From positions 1 to 27,558 of the forward strand of contig CAAERJ010000058.1 of NCBI GenBank assembly GCA_900758375.1: a stretch of DNA of 27,558 nt. The letters are read 5' to 3'. Of this stretch, positions 1-7,615 are shown piece after piece; position 1 is the stretch's first letter, and each line of letters begins with the position of its first letter. This stretch comes from an uncultured Collinsella sp. (GTDB taxonomy: Bacteria; Actinomycetota; Coriobacteriia; Coriobacteriales; Coriobacteriaceae). The notes beneath the pieces were generated by a model. It had not been told where the DNA came from. It made no database searches and saw only the letters and a list, made by a program, of their open reading frames with translations. The translations under genes and the position numbers were made by a program.

Positions 1-41
1 AAAGAAAGCCTCCCATTTCTCATGTCCAAGAAATGGGAGGC
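1..41 (-). terminator. Intrinsic terminator of the TIM-barrel gene
   Basis: Perfect 13-bp inverted repeat (8-20 with 29-41, arm GCCTCCCATTTCT) around an 8-nt loop. Read on the minus strand, the stem is followed by the T-rich tract at positions 7-1 (TTTCTTT). It lies 37 nt past the stop of the minus-strand gene at 78-1169, as expected of a Rho-independent terminator. Confidence 0.85.
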
Positions 42-77
42 AGTTCAGTTTGCGGGACGGGCCTTTTTCTGTTGCGG

Positions 78-1169
78 CTAGCGTTTCTTTCCGCGGAAGA
101 AAAAGCCGTGCAGCGAGGGCTTGAGTCCGCGGTTGGCGCGACGTTCCTCGATATGATCGTGGATCGAAGCGACGCGTTCGATGACTTCGTCGGGGATCGG
201 CACATCGGGATTCATGTTCTCGACCTGGCTGACCTCGGCGGCGGCGACCTGGTCGATAATGGGCACATCGTCGCGCGAGATGACGGGCGTGGCGTCTTCC
301 TTCATCTTGCGATAGCGCTGCATCATGTCGGTCTGAAGCTGCTGGGCCGAAGGCGGCGTCCAGATGATGGCATTGGCGCCGGCAGCGATGGTCTCACGGA
401 TGCTCTCGGGCGTCTTGCCGCCCGGTGCGATGAGCGGCAGGTTGGGATAGTGCTCGCGCAGTTCACGCAGGACCTGCGGCGTGTTCTTGCCGGCCGCGAT
501 GTTGAGGATCTTGGCTCCGGCGCGCACCTTGGCGTGAGCATCGTCGTCGCAGCGAACGACCGTGGCGATGACGGGGATGTCGGCGATGTTGGTGATGTGC
601 TCGACCATCTCGGCGGTAGCGGGGGAATTGACCACGCAGCCCGCCGCGCCCTGCATCTCGGAGACGGCCGCCATCTGCACGGAGCGCTTACCGGTGGTGG
701 TGCCGCCGCCAACGCCCACAAAGACCGGGCACTCGGCAACGGTCAGCAGCGCCTGCGTAATGGCGGGCTGCGGCGTGAAGGGGTAGACGGCAAACACGGC
801 GTCGGCATTGGAATTGCGGATGACCGCCACGTCGGTGGTGTAGATGAGCGATTTGATGCGGCGGCCAAAGAGCGTAAAGCCGCTGGCCTCCTCGATCTCG
901 TCGGGCATGCGAAGGGCCGCCTTGCGTAAACGTCCGTCGATGGGCAGTGGCTCCATGGGGAGCAGTCCGTTGGGGGTCACGGCTACCTGGGGCTCGGTGA
1001 ACTCGTCTGCGAGCTCGACCTCGGAGAAATCGACCGAGGCGACGATGTCCTCGTGAACCTCGGCGGGTACATCGATGGGAGCTTGGTCGTTTGCCGCGGC
1101 AGGCGTGTCGAAGGAGCTGGTGCCGACAAAGGCGTCGACGCGTTCGTTTAGGTCGTTGAGGGTATCCAT
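78..1169 (-). CDS. Aldolase-type TIM-barrel protein (KDPG-aldolase-like), function unknown
   Basis: The protein has 363 residues. The first ~75 are acidic and poorly ordered in appearance. Residues ~80-290 read as a beta/alpha barrel, with a glycine-rich strand end (VGVGGGTTTG), then IPVIATVVRCDDDAHAKVRAGAKI, given here in part only as IPVIATV and AGAKI, then LIAPGGKTPESI and a late AGANAIIW strand. The repeated 'strand-then-AGA' pattern and the PGGKTP phosphate-site-like loop resemble KDPG/KHG aldolases. I see no clear Schiff-base lysine context, so the reaction is unknown. The ~70-residue tail is charged and ends in a basic GKKR. No Shine-Dalgarno is visible before the ATG, but TAGAAT lies at 1184-1179 (minus), nine bases upstream, so a leaderless transcript is plausible. 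It is a single gene with its own terminator at 1-41. Confidence 0.6.
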   Translation of the reverse strand: MDTLNDLNERVDAFVGTSSFDTPAAANDQAPIDVPAEVHEDIVASVDFSEVELADEFTEPQVAVTPNGLLPMEPLPIDGRLRKAALRMPDEIEEASGFTLFGRRIKSLIYTTDVAVIRNSNADAVFAVYPFTPQPAITQALLTVAECPVFVGVGGGTTTGKRSVQMAAVSEMQGAAGCVVNSPATAEMVEHITNIADIPVIATVVRCDDDAHAKVRAGAKILNIAAGKNTPQVLRELREHYPNLPLIAPGGKTPESIRETIAAGANAIIWTPPSAQQLQTDMMQRYRKMKEDATPVISRDDVPIIDQVAAAEVSQVENMNPDVPIPDEVIERVASIHDHIEERRANRGLKPSLHGFFFRGKKR

Positions 1170-1178
1170 GGAGGCTCG

Positions 1179-1184
1179 ATTCTA
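1179..1184 (-). promoter_or_regulatory. Candidate -10 box (leaderless start) of the TIM-barrel gene
   Basis: TAGAAT on the minus strand ends nine bases before the ATG at 1169. A start about seven bases downstream would put +1 within a few bases of the start codon, and no Shine-Dalgarno is present. No convincing -35 box is seen, so this is tentative. Confidence 0.35.
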
Positions 1185-1362
1185 TGCGATGGTGGCCGGC
1201 GCGATGCAGCCGGAATTGCGAATGCTAAATCGTTTGACGAGTTGATTTTTCCCCGCCGCGCCATCCGTTAGACTGAAGGACCGGCGAACGTGAAGGAGCT
1301 GTGGTGGCGGGAATCGAGGTGCTATCTTGAATGTCCCGTATGCAAAAGAGAGGTGACGCGGT

Positions 1363-1533
1363 ATGGAATTCTCGGCAATGTTAGGCTCGATTGGCCTATG
1401 CGTGGGCGCAATCGTTGCCGCCGCGGTCATCTACTTTGCGGTCACGGCCATTAAGGGCAAAAAGGCCGAGCGCAAGGAGCGTGAAGCGCTTGCGCGGCAT
1501 AAGGACCAGCAGGACAGGCGCGCACGGCGATAG
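1363..1533 (+). CDS. Small single-pass membrane protein, 56 aa, unknown function
   Basis: An ATG at 1363 follows AGAGGTGA at a suitable distance and opens a 56-codon frame ending in TAG at 1531-1533. Residues ~8-30 are a hydrophobic stretch (SIGLCVGAIVAAAVIYFAV). The rest is strongly basic and charged (KGKKAERKEREALARHK and a C-terminal RRARR), so an N-out/C-in topology is likely by the positive-inside rule. A -10-like TATCTT lies at 1323-1328. The stop is 24 nt from the stop of the convergent methyltransferase gene. No family is recognised. The good ribosome site and the coherent membrane-plus-basic-tail design make it a believable gene. Confidence 0.6.
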   Translation: MEFSAMLGSIGLCVGAIVAAAVIYFAVTAIKGKKAERKEREALARHKDQQDRRARR

Positions 1534-1557
1534 CTTGTTGAGTTTTGAATCCGTGCG

Positions 1558-2661
1558 CTAGCTGCGTTTTCGGACCAGGGCGATATAGAAGCCCTCAAAG
1601 TCGCGACTGGGCGGAATGGTCAGCGTGCCTGGCATGCCGTTGGCAATGGCCGAGACGTGACCCGCGGCAATGGCTTCGGTAAGGGCGTTGCACTCGATAT
1701 GCGGCTTGTCGCCGGTATCCTGTGTGCGACGCGCTTCGCTTTCGCTTGGCGTGCCGTCGAGGGGGATGAGCTCGCAGTCCATATGCTTGTCGAGGGCCTC
1801 TTGCAGGGCGTCCTCGTTTTCCTGCGGCAAGATCGAACAGGTCGAATAGACGAGCGTGCCGCCCGGTTTGAGGGCCCCCATGGCGCGGTCCAGAAGTGCT
1901 CGCTGCGAGCGGGCGCACTTGACGAGCAGCTGCTCGGTGAGGCCGCGCAGACTTTTCTCGTTGCCGCTGATGACGGTGCCCGTACCGGTACAGGGGGCGT
2001 CGAGCAGGATACGGTCAAAGCGGAAGAACTCGTCAAGCTCGCGCGCGTCAATGCGCATGACGGGCACGTTTTTGGCGCCCTGGCGGCCCAAGTTGGCCTC
2101 GAGCTTTTCGGCGCGGGGAATGCTCATCTCGCAGGCGGTGAGGTGAGCCTGGCCCTGGGTGAGGGCGGCGATCTGCGTCGTCTTGCCGCCGGGGGCCGCG
2201 CACATGTCCAAGATGTCCTCGCCGGCCTGAGCGCCTAATACCAAAGGCGGCATCATGGACGACAGACTTTGCAGGTAGATCTTGCCGTCACGGTAGATGT
2301 CGAGGTCCCACAGGTCGGAAACTTGGGCTTCGGGCAGGATGAAGGCATCCGGGTACCAGGCAACGGGGCGGTGGGCGATGTCGGCTGCGTCGAGCGCGGC
2401 GGCGATGTCTTCGGCGGTCGCCTTGAGCGTGTTGGCGCGCAGCGTGACCGGGCGCGTGGCTGCGGCGCCAAAGCCCTCGATCACGAGCTCGGCATCGGCA
2501 GGCGTATAGGCGCCAGCAATCGTGTCGACCATAAAGCGCGGCAGGTCGATGGCGCAGGGAAGGGCGGCAAGCTGGTCGGAAAGCTCGGTGGCGGCAAACT
2601 GCCTGAGCTTGAGCTCGGGCTTAACCTGCTTTTTCTGCTTACGACGACGCGGCTTGGACAT
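1558..2661 (-). CDS. RsmB/NOP2-family RNA (cytosine-5) methyltransferase
   Basis: SAM-dependent m5C methyltransferase of rRNA or tRNA, cytoplasmic, 367 residues from the start chosen here. The Rossmann core is clear: motif I DMCAAPGGKT (SAM binding), motif IV DAPCTGTG with the PC cysteine that releases the product, and motif VI YSTCSILPQENE with the TC nucleophile. The N-terminal part, after a basic KPRRRKQKKQ tail, matches the RsmB/RsmF N1 region; a long C-terminal PUA-like extension is absent. The frame extends to 2730, but GGAAGGAAA precedes the ATG at 2661, and the upstream part falls in a palindromic repeat (2686-2797), so 2661 is preferred. The RNA target cannot be told from sequence; RsmF-like and RsmB-like are both possible. 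Confidence 0.9.
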   Translation of the reverse strand: MSKPRRRKQKKQVKPELKLRQFAATELSDQLAALPCAIDLPRFMVDTIAGAYTPADAELVIEGFGAAATRPVTLRANTLKATAEDIAAALDAADIAHRPVAWYPDAFILPEAQVSDLWDLDIYRDGKIYLQSLSSMMPPLVLGAQAGEDILDMCAAPGGKTTQIAALTQGQAHLTACEMSIPRAEKLEANLGRQGAKNVPVMRIDARELDEFFRFDRILLDAPCTGTGTVISGNEKSLRGLTEQLLVKCARSQRALLDRAMGALKPGGTLVYSTCSILPQENEDALQEALDKHMDCELIPLDGTPSESEARRTQDTGDKPHIECNALTEAIAAGHVSAIANGMPGTLTIPPSRDFEGFYIALVRKRS

Positions 2662-2685
2662 TCGTCTTTCCTTCCCATTCCAGTA

Positions 2686-2797
2686 AAAGTAGTCAATTTG
2701 GGACGGGGCTATTTTGACTGATTTTGACAAAACCGATCAATGCTGGTGCGACCACGGCAAAGTAGTCAAAATAGCCCCGTCCCAAATTGACTACTTT
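2686..2797. repeat. Long palindromic intergenic element (34-bp perfect arms)
   Basis: Positions 2686-2719 are the exact reverse complement of 2764-2797 (arm begins AAAGTAGTCAATTTGGGACG). The 44-nt interior is less ordered. The element lies between two same-strand genes (the MetRS-like gene upstream and the methyltransferase downstream) and contains the GGGACGGGG phrase seen at other gaps here. It could terminate, process or protect transcripts, or be a small non-autonomous mobile repeat. Confidence 0.8.
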
Positions 2798-2816
2798 CCG
2801 GGCGCGTTGCGGTTGC

Positions 2817-4967
2817 CTAGTACTGGCTCTCGTGCTTGCTAAAGAAGTCGAAGCGCGGGGGCAGCGGCTTCACGCGGTGCTCGCCGGGCTTCTCGCCCAG
2901 ACTCTCCACAAACTCGTCCGTGGAGGCAAAGATGTTGTCCCAGCTAAAGAAGGCGACCGGGTCGACGTCGAAGTACTCGCAGATGAGCTCGCAGCCGGCC
3001 GGCACGATGCCGTGCATGAGCACGGTCGCCACGCGCAGCTCGGTAAAGGCGTCGACCAAGGCCTGCGTCATCGCGGTATTGGCTGGCTCGCCCTCAAGCT
3101 TGTTGGCGGCCTTGGAGGCGTCGCTCCAGCGCTTGTTGGCGGCGCGCAGGTAGTCGTCGCACACGGCGAGCGCGCGGTGCGTCTCGAACTTGTACATGGC
3201 CTGCTCAAAGGCAAGGGCTGCCTGCTCGGCGGCTTCGACCACGGTGGCGGAGGCGGCACCGGCGGGGATGCAGCCGTTGCGATAGGGGCTCTCGTCGCCC
3301 TCCTTGATGGCGACGCCATAGAAGCAACTGCGGGCCAGGCGGTTGAAGACGCCGGTCAAAAGGGCGCTCTCCTTAAGGGCCGGGTCGATAACGCGCTTGT
3401 CGTCGCAGGCGCGCACCTCGTTGCCGTCCTTGTCCTTGCCGGTCACGCGCGTGTCGTATGCCTTGGGGCTAAAGCTTACCGGCTTCTCGGACAGGCCGAG
3501 CGACAGCCAGTGCGCGCGCATCTGCTCGCAGGTGTAGTGGTTGAGCAGGTCGTCTGCCGGCGGGGGAGGCGTCTGCGAGGACGAGCTGGCCTTTTTGCCC
3601 ATGTAGAGCAGGTGGTAACAGGCGCTGACGGTGCTCTGCGTGAGGTTCCAACCCAGGGCCTCCCACATGGCGGTCTGCGCGATGCAGTAGAAGTAGATGT
3701 TGTCCTGGCCGATGAACTGGTAGATCTGCGCGTCGTCCGAGCACCACCAGTCGCGCCAGTCGAGTGAGCTGTGCTGATAGGTGGGCGCGGGGACCTGCGT
3801 GGAATCGGCGGAGGGCTCGCCCATGAGGGCGGCATCCTGGGCGGCGATACCCTCAGTTACGCCGGCGGCCTTGGCATCGCGTGCGAGCACGGTGCGCGTA
3901 TAGCTGATGGGCGCCCACAGGCTCTCGGGCCAGCACCAGCAGGTGACGTCGTTCACGCCGTCGACCTCGGGCACCGGAACGCCCCAGTCGATGTTGCCGG
4001 TGATGCGGAAGGGCACGAGCGCCTTGCCGCTACGGAAGCGCACACCGCCGTTGGCGAGCACCGCGTGGGCGTCGTCGCGCTCCTTCCAGCTGGGGAAGGT
4101 GACGGTAAAGCTGCTCTTGTTGCCCTCGGGCTCCAGCACGGTGTGCTCGGGGAGCTGGTCCTCGACGGCGTCGAAGGCCTCGCGGAACTTGTTTTGGATG
4201 TAGAGCTGTGCCGGCAGCAGCCACTCTTCCATGGTCCTGGAGACCACGGAGCGAACCTGCGGGTTCTGGGCGAGCTTGGCGGTGTAGGTCTTCATAAAGT
4301 CGAGGTAGGCCGGCAGGTCGAAGTAGAGGTTGTCGACCGGGCGCAGCTCGGGCACCTCGCCGGTGAGCTGGCTCTTGGGAGCGATGAGCTCCTCGGGCTC
4401 AAACTGGTGACCCAGGTCGCACTCGTCGGCGTAGGCTTTCTCGGACTTGCAGCCCTGGATGGGGCAGCGACCGATCACCTGGCGGCCGTTGAGGAACGTA
4501 CCGGCCTTGGCATCGTAGAACTGCAGCGTGGAGCGCTTGGAGATGGTGCCCTGCTCGTGCAGGCGCTCGATAATCTCGGCGGTCACCTCGTTGTGAATCT
4601 GCGCAGCCGGCTCTAGGCCCGATCCGCCGTAGATATCGCAGCTGATGTTGTAGTTGTTGAGGGTCGCGGCCTGGCGGGAGTGATTGGACTCGACATACTC
4701 GCCGATGGACTTGTCGTAGCCTTCGTTCTCCTTGAGCTTGCGGTAGCTCTCCATGATGGGCGAGCCGTAGCAGTCGGTGCCCGAGGTGAAGATGACGTTC
4801 TCGCGGCCCAGACGGTCGCGCAGGAAGCGGGCGAAGAAGTCGGCTGGGACAAAGACGCCACCGACGTGGCCAAAGTGAAGGCCCTTGTTGCCGTAGGGCT
4901 CGCCGGCGGTAACGATGGCGCGGCGAGGCCAGCTGGGACGGTCGTTCATGGAGTATTTGGATGCCAT
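2817..4967 (-). CDS. Methionyl-tRNA-synthetase-like class I aminoacyl-tRNA synthetase with altered KMSKS motif
   Basis: The protein has 716 residues. The ATG at 4967 is chosen because GAAGGAGT precedes it; a longer frame to 5060 has no ribosome site. Class I signature HFGH is at 31-34 (HIGH box) within GEPYGNKGLHFGH. A connective peptide follows with a partial zinc knuckle (C168, C173, C183, H187). Next comes the MetRS-like GQDNIYFYCIAQTAMW at ~420-435 and an alpha-helical C-terminal anticodon-binding region. The KMSKS equivalent reads KKASSSS (458-464), so the second, catalytic lysine position is serine. The usual YVWFDA stretch reads CWCWPES. Layout and length fit MetRS, but the catalytic loop and zinc site are divergent. 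It may be a paralogue, a synthetase with another amino acid, or an altered enzyme. Whether a canonical metG exists elsewhere in the genome cannot be seen here. Confidence 0.75.
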   Translation of the reverse strand: MASKYSMNDRPSWPRRAIVTAGEPYGNKGLHFGHVGGVFVPADFFARFLRDRLGRENVIFTSGTDCYGSPIMESYRKLKENEGYDKSIGEYVESNHSRQAATLNNYNISCDIYGGSGLEPAAQIHNEVTAEIIERLHEQGTISKRSTLQFYDAKAGTFLNGRQVIGRCPIQGCKSEKAYADECDLGHQFEPEELIAPKSQLTGEVPELRPVDNLYFDLPAYLDFMKTYTAKLAQNPQVRSVVSRTMEEWLLPAQLYIQNKFREAFDAVEDQLPEHTVLEPEGNKSSFTVTFPSWKERDDAHAVLANGGVRFRSGKALVPFRITGNIDWGVPVPEVDGVNDVTCWCWPESLWAPISYTRTVLARDAKAAGVTEGIAAQDAALMGEPSADSTQVPAPTYQHSSLDWRDWWCSDDAQIYQFIGQDNIYFYCIAQTAMWEALGWNLTQSTVSACYHLLYMGKKASSSSQTPPPPADDLLNHYTCEQMRAHWLSLGLSEKPVSFSPKAYDTRVTGKDKDGNEVRACDDKRVIDPALKESALLTGVFNRLARSCFYGVAIKEGDESPYRNGCIPAGAASATVVEAAEQAALAFEQAMYKFETHRALAVCDDYLRAANKRWSDASKAANKLEGEPANTAMTQALVDAFTELRVATVLMHGIVPAGCELICEYFDVDPVAFFSWDNIFASTDEFVESLGEKPGEHRVKPLPPRFDFFSKHESQY

Positions 4968-5085
4968 GGGACTCCTTCGCGTATGGTGAGAGCGCGGCCG
5001 GGCGCAAGGCCTGGCGACGCGGTGGTCAATTCGTGCATATCGTTCGACATTATCGCACATGCGGGCGGGTACGTGGCAGGGGCGC

Positions 5086-5091
5086 TATCCT
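5086..5091 (+). promoter_or_regulatory. Candidate -10 box for the DUF3267 gene (leaderless geometry)
   Basis: TATCCT ends eight bases before the ATG at 5100 and no Shine-Dalgarno lies between, the same geometry as at 1179-1184. TATC(A/C/T)T is also seen upstream of the small membrane protein (1323) and the ABC-F gene (21396). The -35 is not recognisable. Confidence 0.35.
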
Positions 5092-5099
5092 AAGATGTT

Positions 5100-5669
5100 A
5101 TGAATGAGATTTCCAACATACATGCGTTTGAGGACGAGGATTTTCTGCACGCCTGCGTTGTGTGGGGGATGGCCGTGCTTGGCGCATTTGCCGTGTGCCT
5201 GGTGCCGGTGTTTATGCTGCTGGGCGGGCCTGCGGACTTGGATGCGGCGGATGCGGGCGGTTGGACGGCCGTTTTGGGCTGGATAGTCGGCTTGGCTGCG
5301 GCCTCGACGGCGTCATTTGCCGTGCATGAGCTGGTGCACGGTGTGTTTTTTAAGCTTCTGGCGCCTGCGGGCGCGAAGGTGACCTTTGGGGCGAATCGCG
5401 AGACGGCGATGATCTATGCCTGCGCCGAGGGCGTGGTCTATTCGCGCCGGCGGTACGTGGCAGTTTGCCTGGCGCCGACGGTTGTTGTGACGGCGGCGTT
5501 TGCCCTGGGGTTTGCGTTTTCGGGCTATCCGCTGCTGTGCTACCTGGCGGCCGGCTTGCATTTGTCGGGCTGTGTGGGCGACTGGTATTACGTGCGGACC
5601 ATCCTGCGCGACCGCTGCATTGTCGCCTGCGAGGATACGTCCTTTGGCGTCCGCTTTTTCGCAAGGTAG
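5100..5669 (+). CDS. DUF3267-type integral membrane zincin (putative metalloprotease)
   Basis: The protein has 189 residues and about four hydrophobic segments (roughly 22-42, 57-78, 120-142 and 145-160). An HELVH zinc motif (VHELVHGVFFK, near residue 80) sits at the end of the second segment, and a conserved-looking GCVGDWYY near residue 160 could supply a third, acidic ligand. This is the architecture of DUF3267 proteins, which are predicted membrane zinc metalloproteases of unknown substrate. The gene is divergent from the MetRS-like gene and lies just upstream of queH on the same strand. The intervening gap holds a small inverted repeat, so co-transcription is uncertain. Confidence 0.75.
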   Translation: MNEISNIHAFEDEDFLHACVVWGMAVLGAFAVCLVPVFMLLGGPADLDAADAGGWTAVLGWIVGLAAASTASFAVHELVHGVFFKLLAPAGAKVTFGANRETAMIYACAEGVVYSRRRYVAVCLAPTVVVTAAFALGFAFSGYPLLCYLAAGLHLSGCVGDWYYVRTILRDRCIVACEDTSFGVRFFAR

Positions 5670-5679
5670 TCTTTTGGGA

Positions 5680-5711
5680 TGATTTTTCTGGGACGGGGAT
5701 TAAAAAATCAT
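5680..5711. repeat. Short inverted repeat with GGGACGGGG core
   Basis: ATGATTTTT at 5680-5688 pairs with AAAAATCAT at 5703-5711 around a loop carrying GGGACGGGGATT. That phrase resembles the inside of the palindrome at 2686-2797 and may be a degenerate relative. The position, just after the DUF3267 stop, would also allow weak termination. Confidence 0.4.
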
Positions 5712-5730
5712 TGTGGGAGAGGAGATGTCC

Positions 5731-6306
5731 ATGAAGCCGTTGCTGCTGCATGCTTGCTGCGCGCCGTGCTCGCTGGAGCCGGTTCGCCTGCTGCGCGAGG
5801 AAGGGTTTGAGCCCACGATCTGCTGGACAAACCCCAATATTCAACCGCGTGATGAATGGCAGCGGCGTTTGGACGAGCTGCGCCGGTGGTGTGCCGATGG
5901 CGACATCGAGCTCATCGAGGCGGGGGAGGACCGCGAGCGCTGGGAGGCCGGCGTGGCCCCGCTGGGCGCCGATCGACCCCGTCGCTGTCGCGCGTGCTAT
6001 GCCTTGCGTCTGGCCGAGGCATGCCGTGTGGCTCAGGAGCGTGGGTTTGAGTTTGTGGGCACGACGCTCGCCGTCTCGCCGTATCAGTTGTTCGAAACCT
6101 GCAATGACGTGCTTGAGCGCTTGGCGGCGGCACATGGGCTCACCCCGGTCATTCGCGATTTTCGCCCGTATTACCCCGAGGCGACACGCCGTTCGCGCGA
6201 GCTGGGTATGTATCGGCAGAATTACTGCGGCTGCCGATTCTCGGCCGTCGAGGCGGCCATGGATCGAGCCCGCATCCGCGACGAGCGCAAAGCCGCCAAA
6301 AAGTAG
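5731..6306 (+). CDS. queH: Epoxyqueuosine reductase QueH
   Basis: QueH (formerly DUF208) reduces epoxyqueuosine to queuosine in tRNA, the last step of the Q34 pathway, using an iron-sulfur cluster and replacing the cobalamin-dependent QueG. The protein has 191 residues, near the family length. Cysteines typical of the family are present: HACCAPC at 7-13, CRAC at 86-89 and NYCGC around 166-168. GEEM-type upstream starts at 5713 and 5725 are possible in frame, but GGGAGAGGAG at 5715-5724 is best spaced for the ATG at 5731. queA follows 64 nt downstream on the same strand, which supports the call. Confidence 0.92.
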   Translation: MKPLLLHACCAPCSLEPVRLLREEGFEPTICWTNPNIQPRDEWQRRLDELRRWCADGDIELIEAGEDRERWEAGVAPLGADRPRRCRACYALRLAEACRVAQERGFEFVGTTLAVSPYQLFETCNDVLERLAAAHGLTPVIRDFRPYYPEATRRSRELGMYRQNYCGCRFSAVEAAMDRARIRDERKAAKK

Positions 6307-6370
6307 TTCATTTGGGACGTCAGCCTGCTAGGATGTAGAGCGGACTTTAGCTATATAAGGAGAATCCGAC

Positions 6371-7588
6371 GTGTCTATGCGTACCGATGATTTTGACTAC
6401 GACCTTCCTGAGGAACTGATCGCCCAGGCGCCTGCCGAGCCGCGTGACTCCTGCCGCCTACTGGTGGTGGATCGCAAGGGCTCCCAGGCGGGAACGCCGC
6501 TGGAGCACGGCGGTACCGTTGAGCACCGTATCTTCCGCGACATCATCGACTATATCGAGCCGGGCGATGTGCTCGTCATCAACAAGACGCGCGTGATGCC
6601 GGCCCGCCTGATCGGTCGCAAAGCCGGCTCGGGTGGCGTGGTCGAGACGCTGCTGCTCAAGCGCCGCGAGGACGTGGATCCGCTGGGCCATGTTTGGGAG
6701 TGCCTGGTCAAGCCGGGTAAGCGTCTGAAGCCCGGTGCTCAGATTGAGTATCGCGCCGGTGGCGCCCATGCGCCCGAGGGCGCGCCCGTGGTGCTGACGG
6801 CCGAGGTCATCGACTTTGTCACCGATAGCCGCGGTGGCCGTCTGGTGCGCTTTGAGCCGGCCGGTTGCAATGCCGCCGGCGAGCCGCGCACGCTCGACGA
6901 GGCCATCCATGCTGCCGGCCACGTGCCGCTGCCGCCCTACATTACCGATTACGAGGGCGATCCCGAGAAGTACCAGACCGTCTACGCCATGAAGGAAGAG
7001 CACTCGGCTGCCGCTCCCACGGCGGGTCTGCACTTTACCCCCGAGCTTATGGCCGCTATCGAGGCCAAGGGTGCGAAGTTTGCCGCCGTTGAGCTCGAGG
7101 TGGGCATCGATACCTTCCGTCTGGTGGAGGAGGACGATCCCACGCAGCATGTGATGCACACCGAGCGCTACCACGTGTCGCAGGAAGTTGTCGACGCCGT
7201 GCATAAGGCGAAGGCCGAGGGACATCGCGTGATTGCCGTCGGCACCACCGCGGTGCGCTCGCTCGAGAGCGCGTTTGACGCAGACGCGCCGGTGTCCGAT
7301 CCGGCCGTGACGGCGCGCTATTTTGAAGGCCGCGAGGATGGCGCCGACACGCTCGGCCGCGGTGACATCGTGGTACGCGAGAACGCGACAACGCAGCTCT
7401 ACCTCATGCCTGGCTCGACCTATCACGTGGTCGACGCACTGATCACCAACTTCCACGTGCCGCGTTCCACGCTCATGATGCTCGTGAGTGCGCTTGCCTC
7501 CCGCGACCAGATCATGGATGCCTACGCCGCCGCTATCGAAGAACGTTATCGCTTCTTCAGCTTTGGCGATGCCATGCTCATTTGTTAG
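6371..7588 (+). CDS. queA: tRNA preQ1(34) S-adenosylmethionine ribosyltransferase-isomerase QueA
   Basis: Transfers and isomerises the ribosyl group of SAM onto preQ1 at position 34 of tRNA to form epoxyqueuosine. Family hallmarks run in order: DFDYDLPEELIAQ at the N-terminus, VLVINKTRVMPARL, AAPTAGLHFTPEL, and ITNFHVPRSTLMML near the C-terminus. At 405 residues it is longer than the ~350-residue E. coli protein, with loop insertions in the first half. The start is GTG at 6371: AAGGAG at 6357-6362 is eight bases away, whereas the in-frame ATG at 6377 is fourteen away. It probably forms an operon with queH. A strong hairpin overlaps its stop codon (7587-7615). Confidence 0.95.
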   Translation: MSMRTDDFDYDLPEELIAQAPAEPRDSCRLLVVDRKGSQAGTPLEHGGTVEHRIFRDIIDYIEPGDVLVINKTRVMPARLIGRKAGSGGVVETLLLKRREDVDPLGHVWECLVKPGKRLKPGAQIEYRAGGAHAPEGAPVVLTAEVIDFVTDSRGGRLVRFEPAGCNAAGEPRTLDEAIHAAGHVPLPPYITDYEGDPEKYQTVYAMKEEHSAAAPTAGLHFTPELMAAIEAKGAKFAAVELEVGIDTFRLVEEDDPTQHVMHTERYHVSQEVVDAVHKAKAEGHRVIAVGTTAVRSLESAFDADAPVSDPAVTARYFEGREDGADTLGRGDIVVRENATTQLYLMPGSTYHVVDALITNFHVPRSTLMMLVSALASRDQIMDAYAAAIEERYRFFSFGDAMLIC

Positions 7589-7615
7589 TTACGCGGTTCT
7601 ACGAACCGCGTAACT
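7587..7615 (+). other. Perfect hairpin overlapping the queA stop codon
   Basis: A 13-bp perfect stem (7587-7599 with 7603-7615, arm AGTTACGCGGTTC) has a 3-nt loop and includes the last two bases of the queA TAG. No T-tract follows, so it is not a classic intrinsic terminator. A near copy follows the SDR gene (10753-10780), and the left half of a third follows the M20 gene (17277-17292). Confidence 0.7.

Noticed and set aside
33..929. 298-codon open frame on the plus strand opposite the TIM-barrel gene
   Set aside because: It begins inside the terminator stem and has repetitive Gly/Asp/Val composition typical of antisense translation.
4968..5099. T-box leader for the MetRS-like gene
   Set aside because: The GGTGGTACCGCG-type T-box signature and the following terminator are absent; only a superficial ACCACCGCG string occurs.
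5670..6370. preQ1 riboswitch before queH or queA
   Set aside because: No aptamer-like C-rich hairpin with A-rich tail is visible in either gap, both gaps being short. The same was found before tgt.
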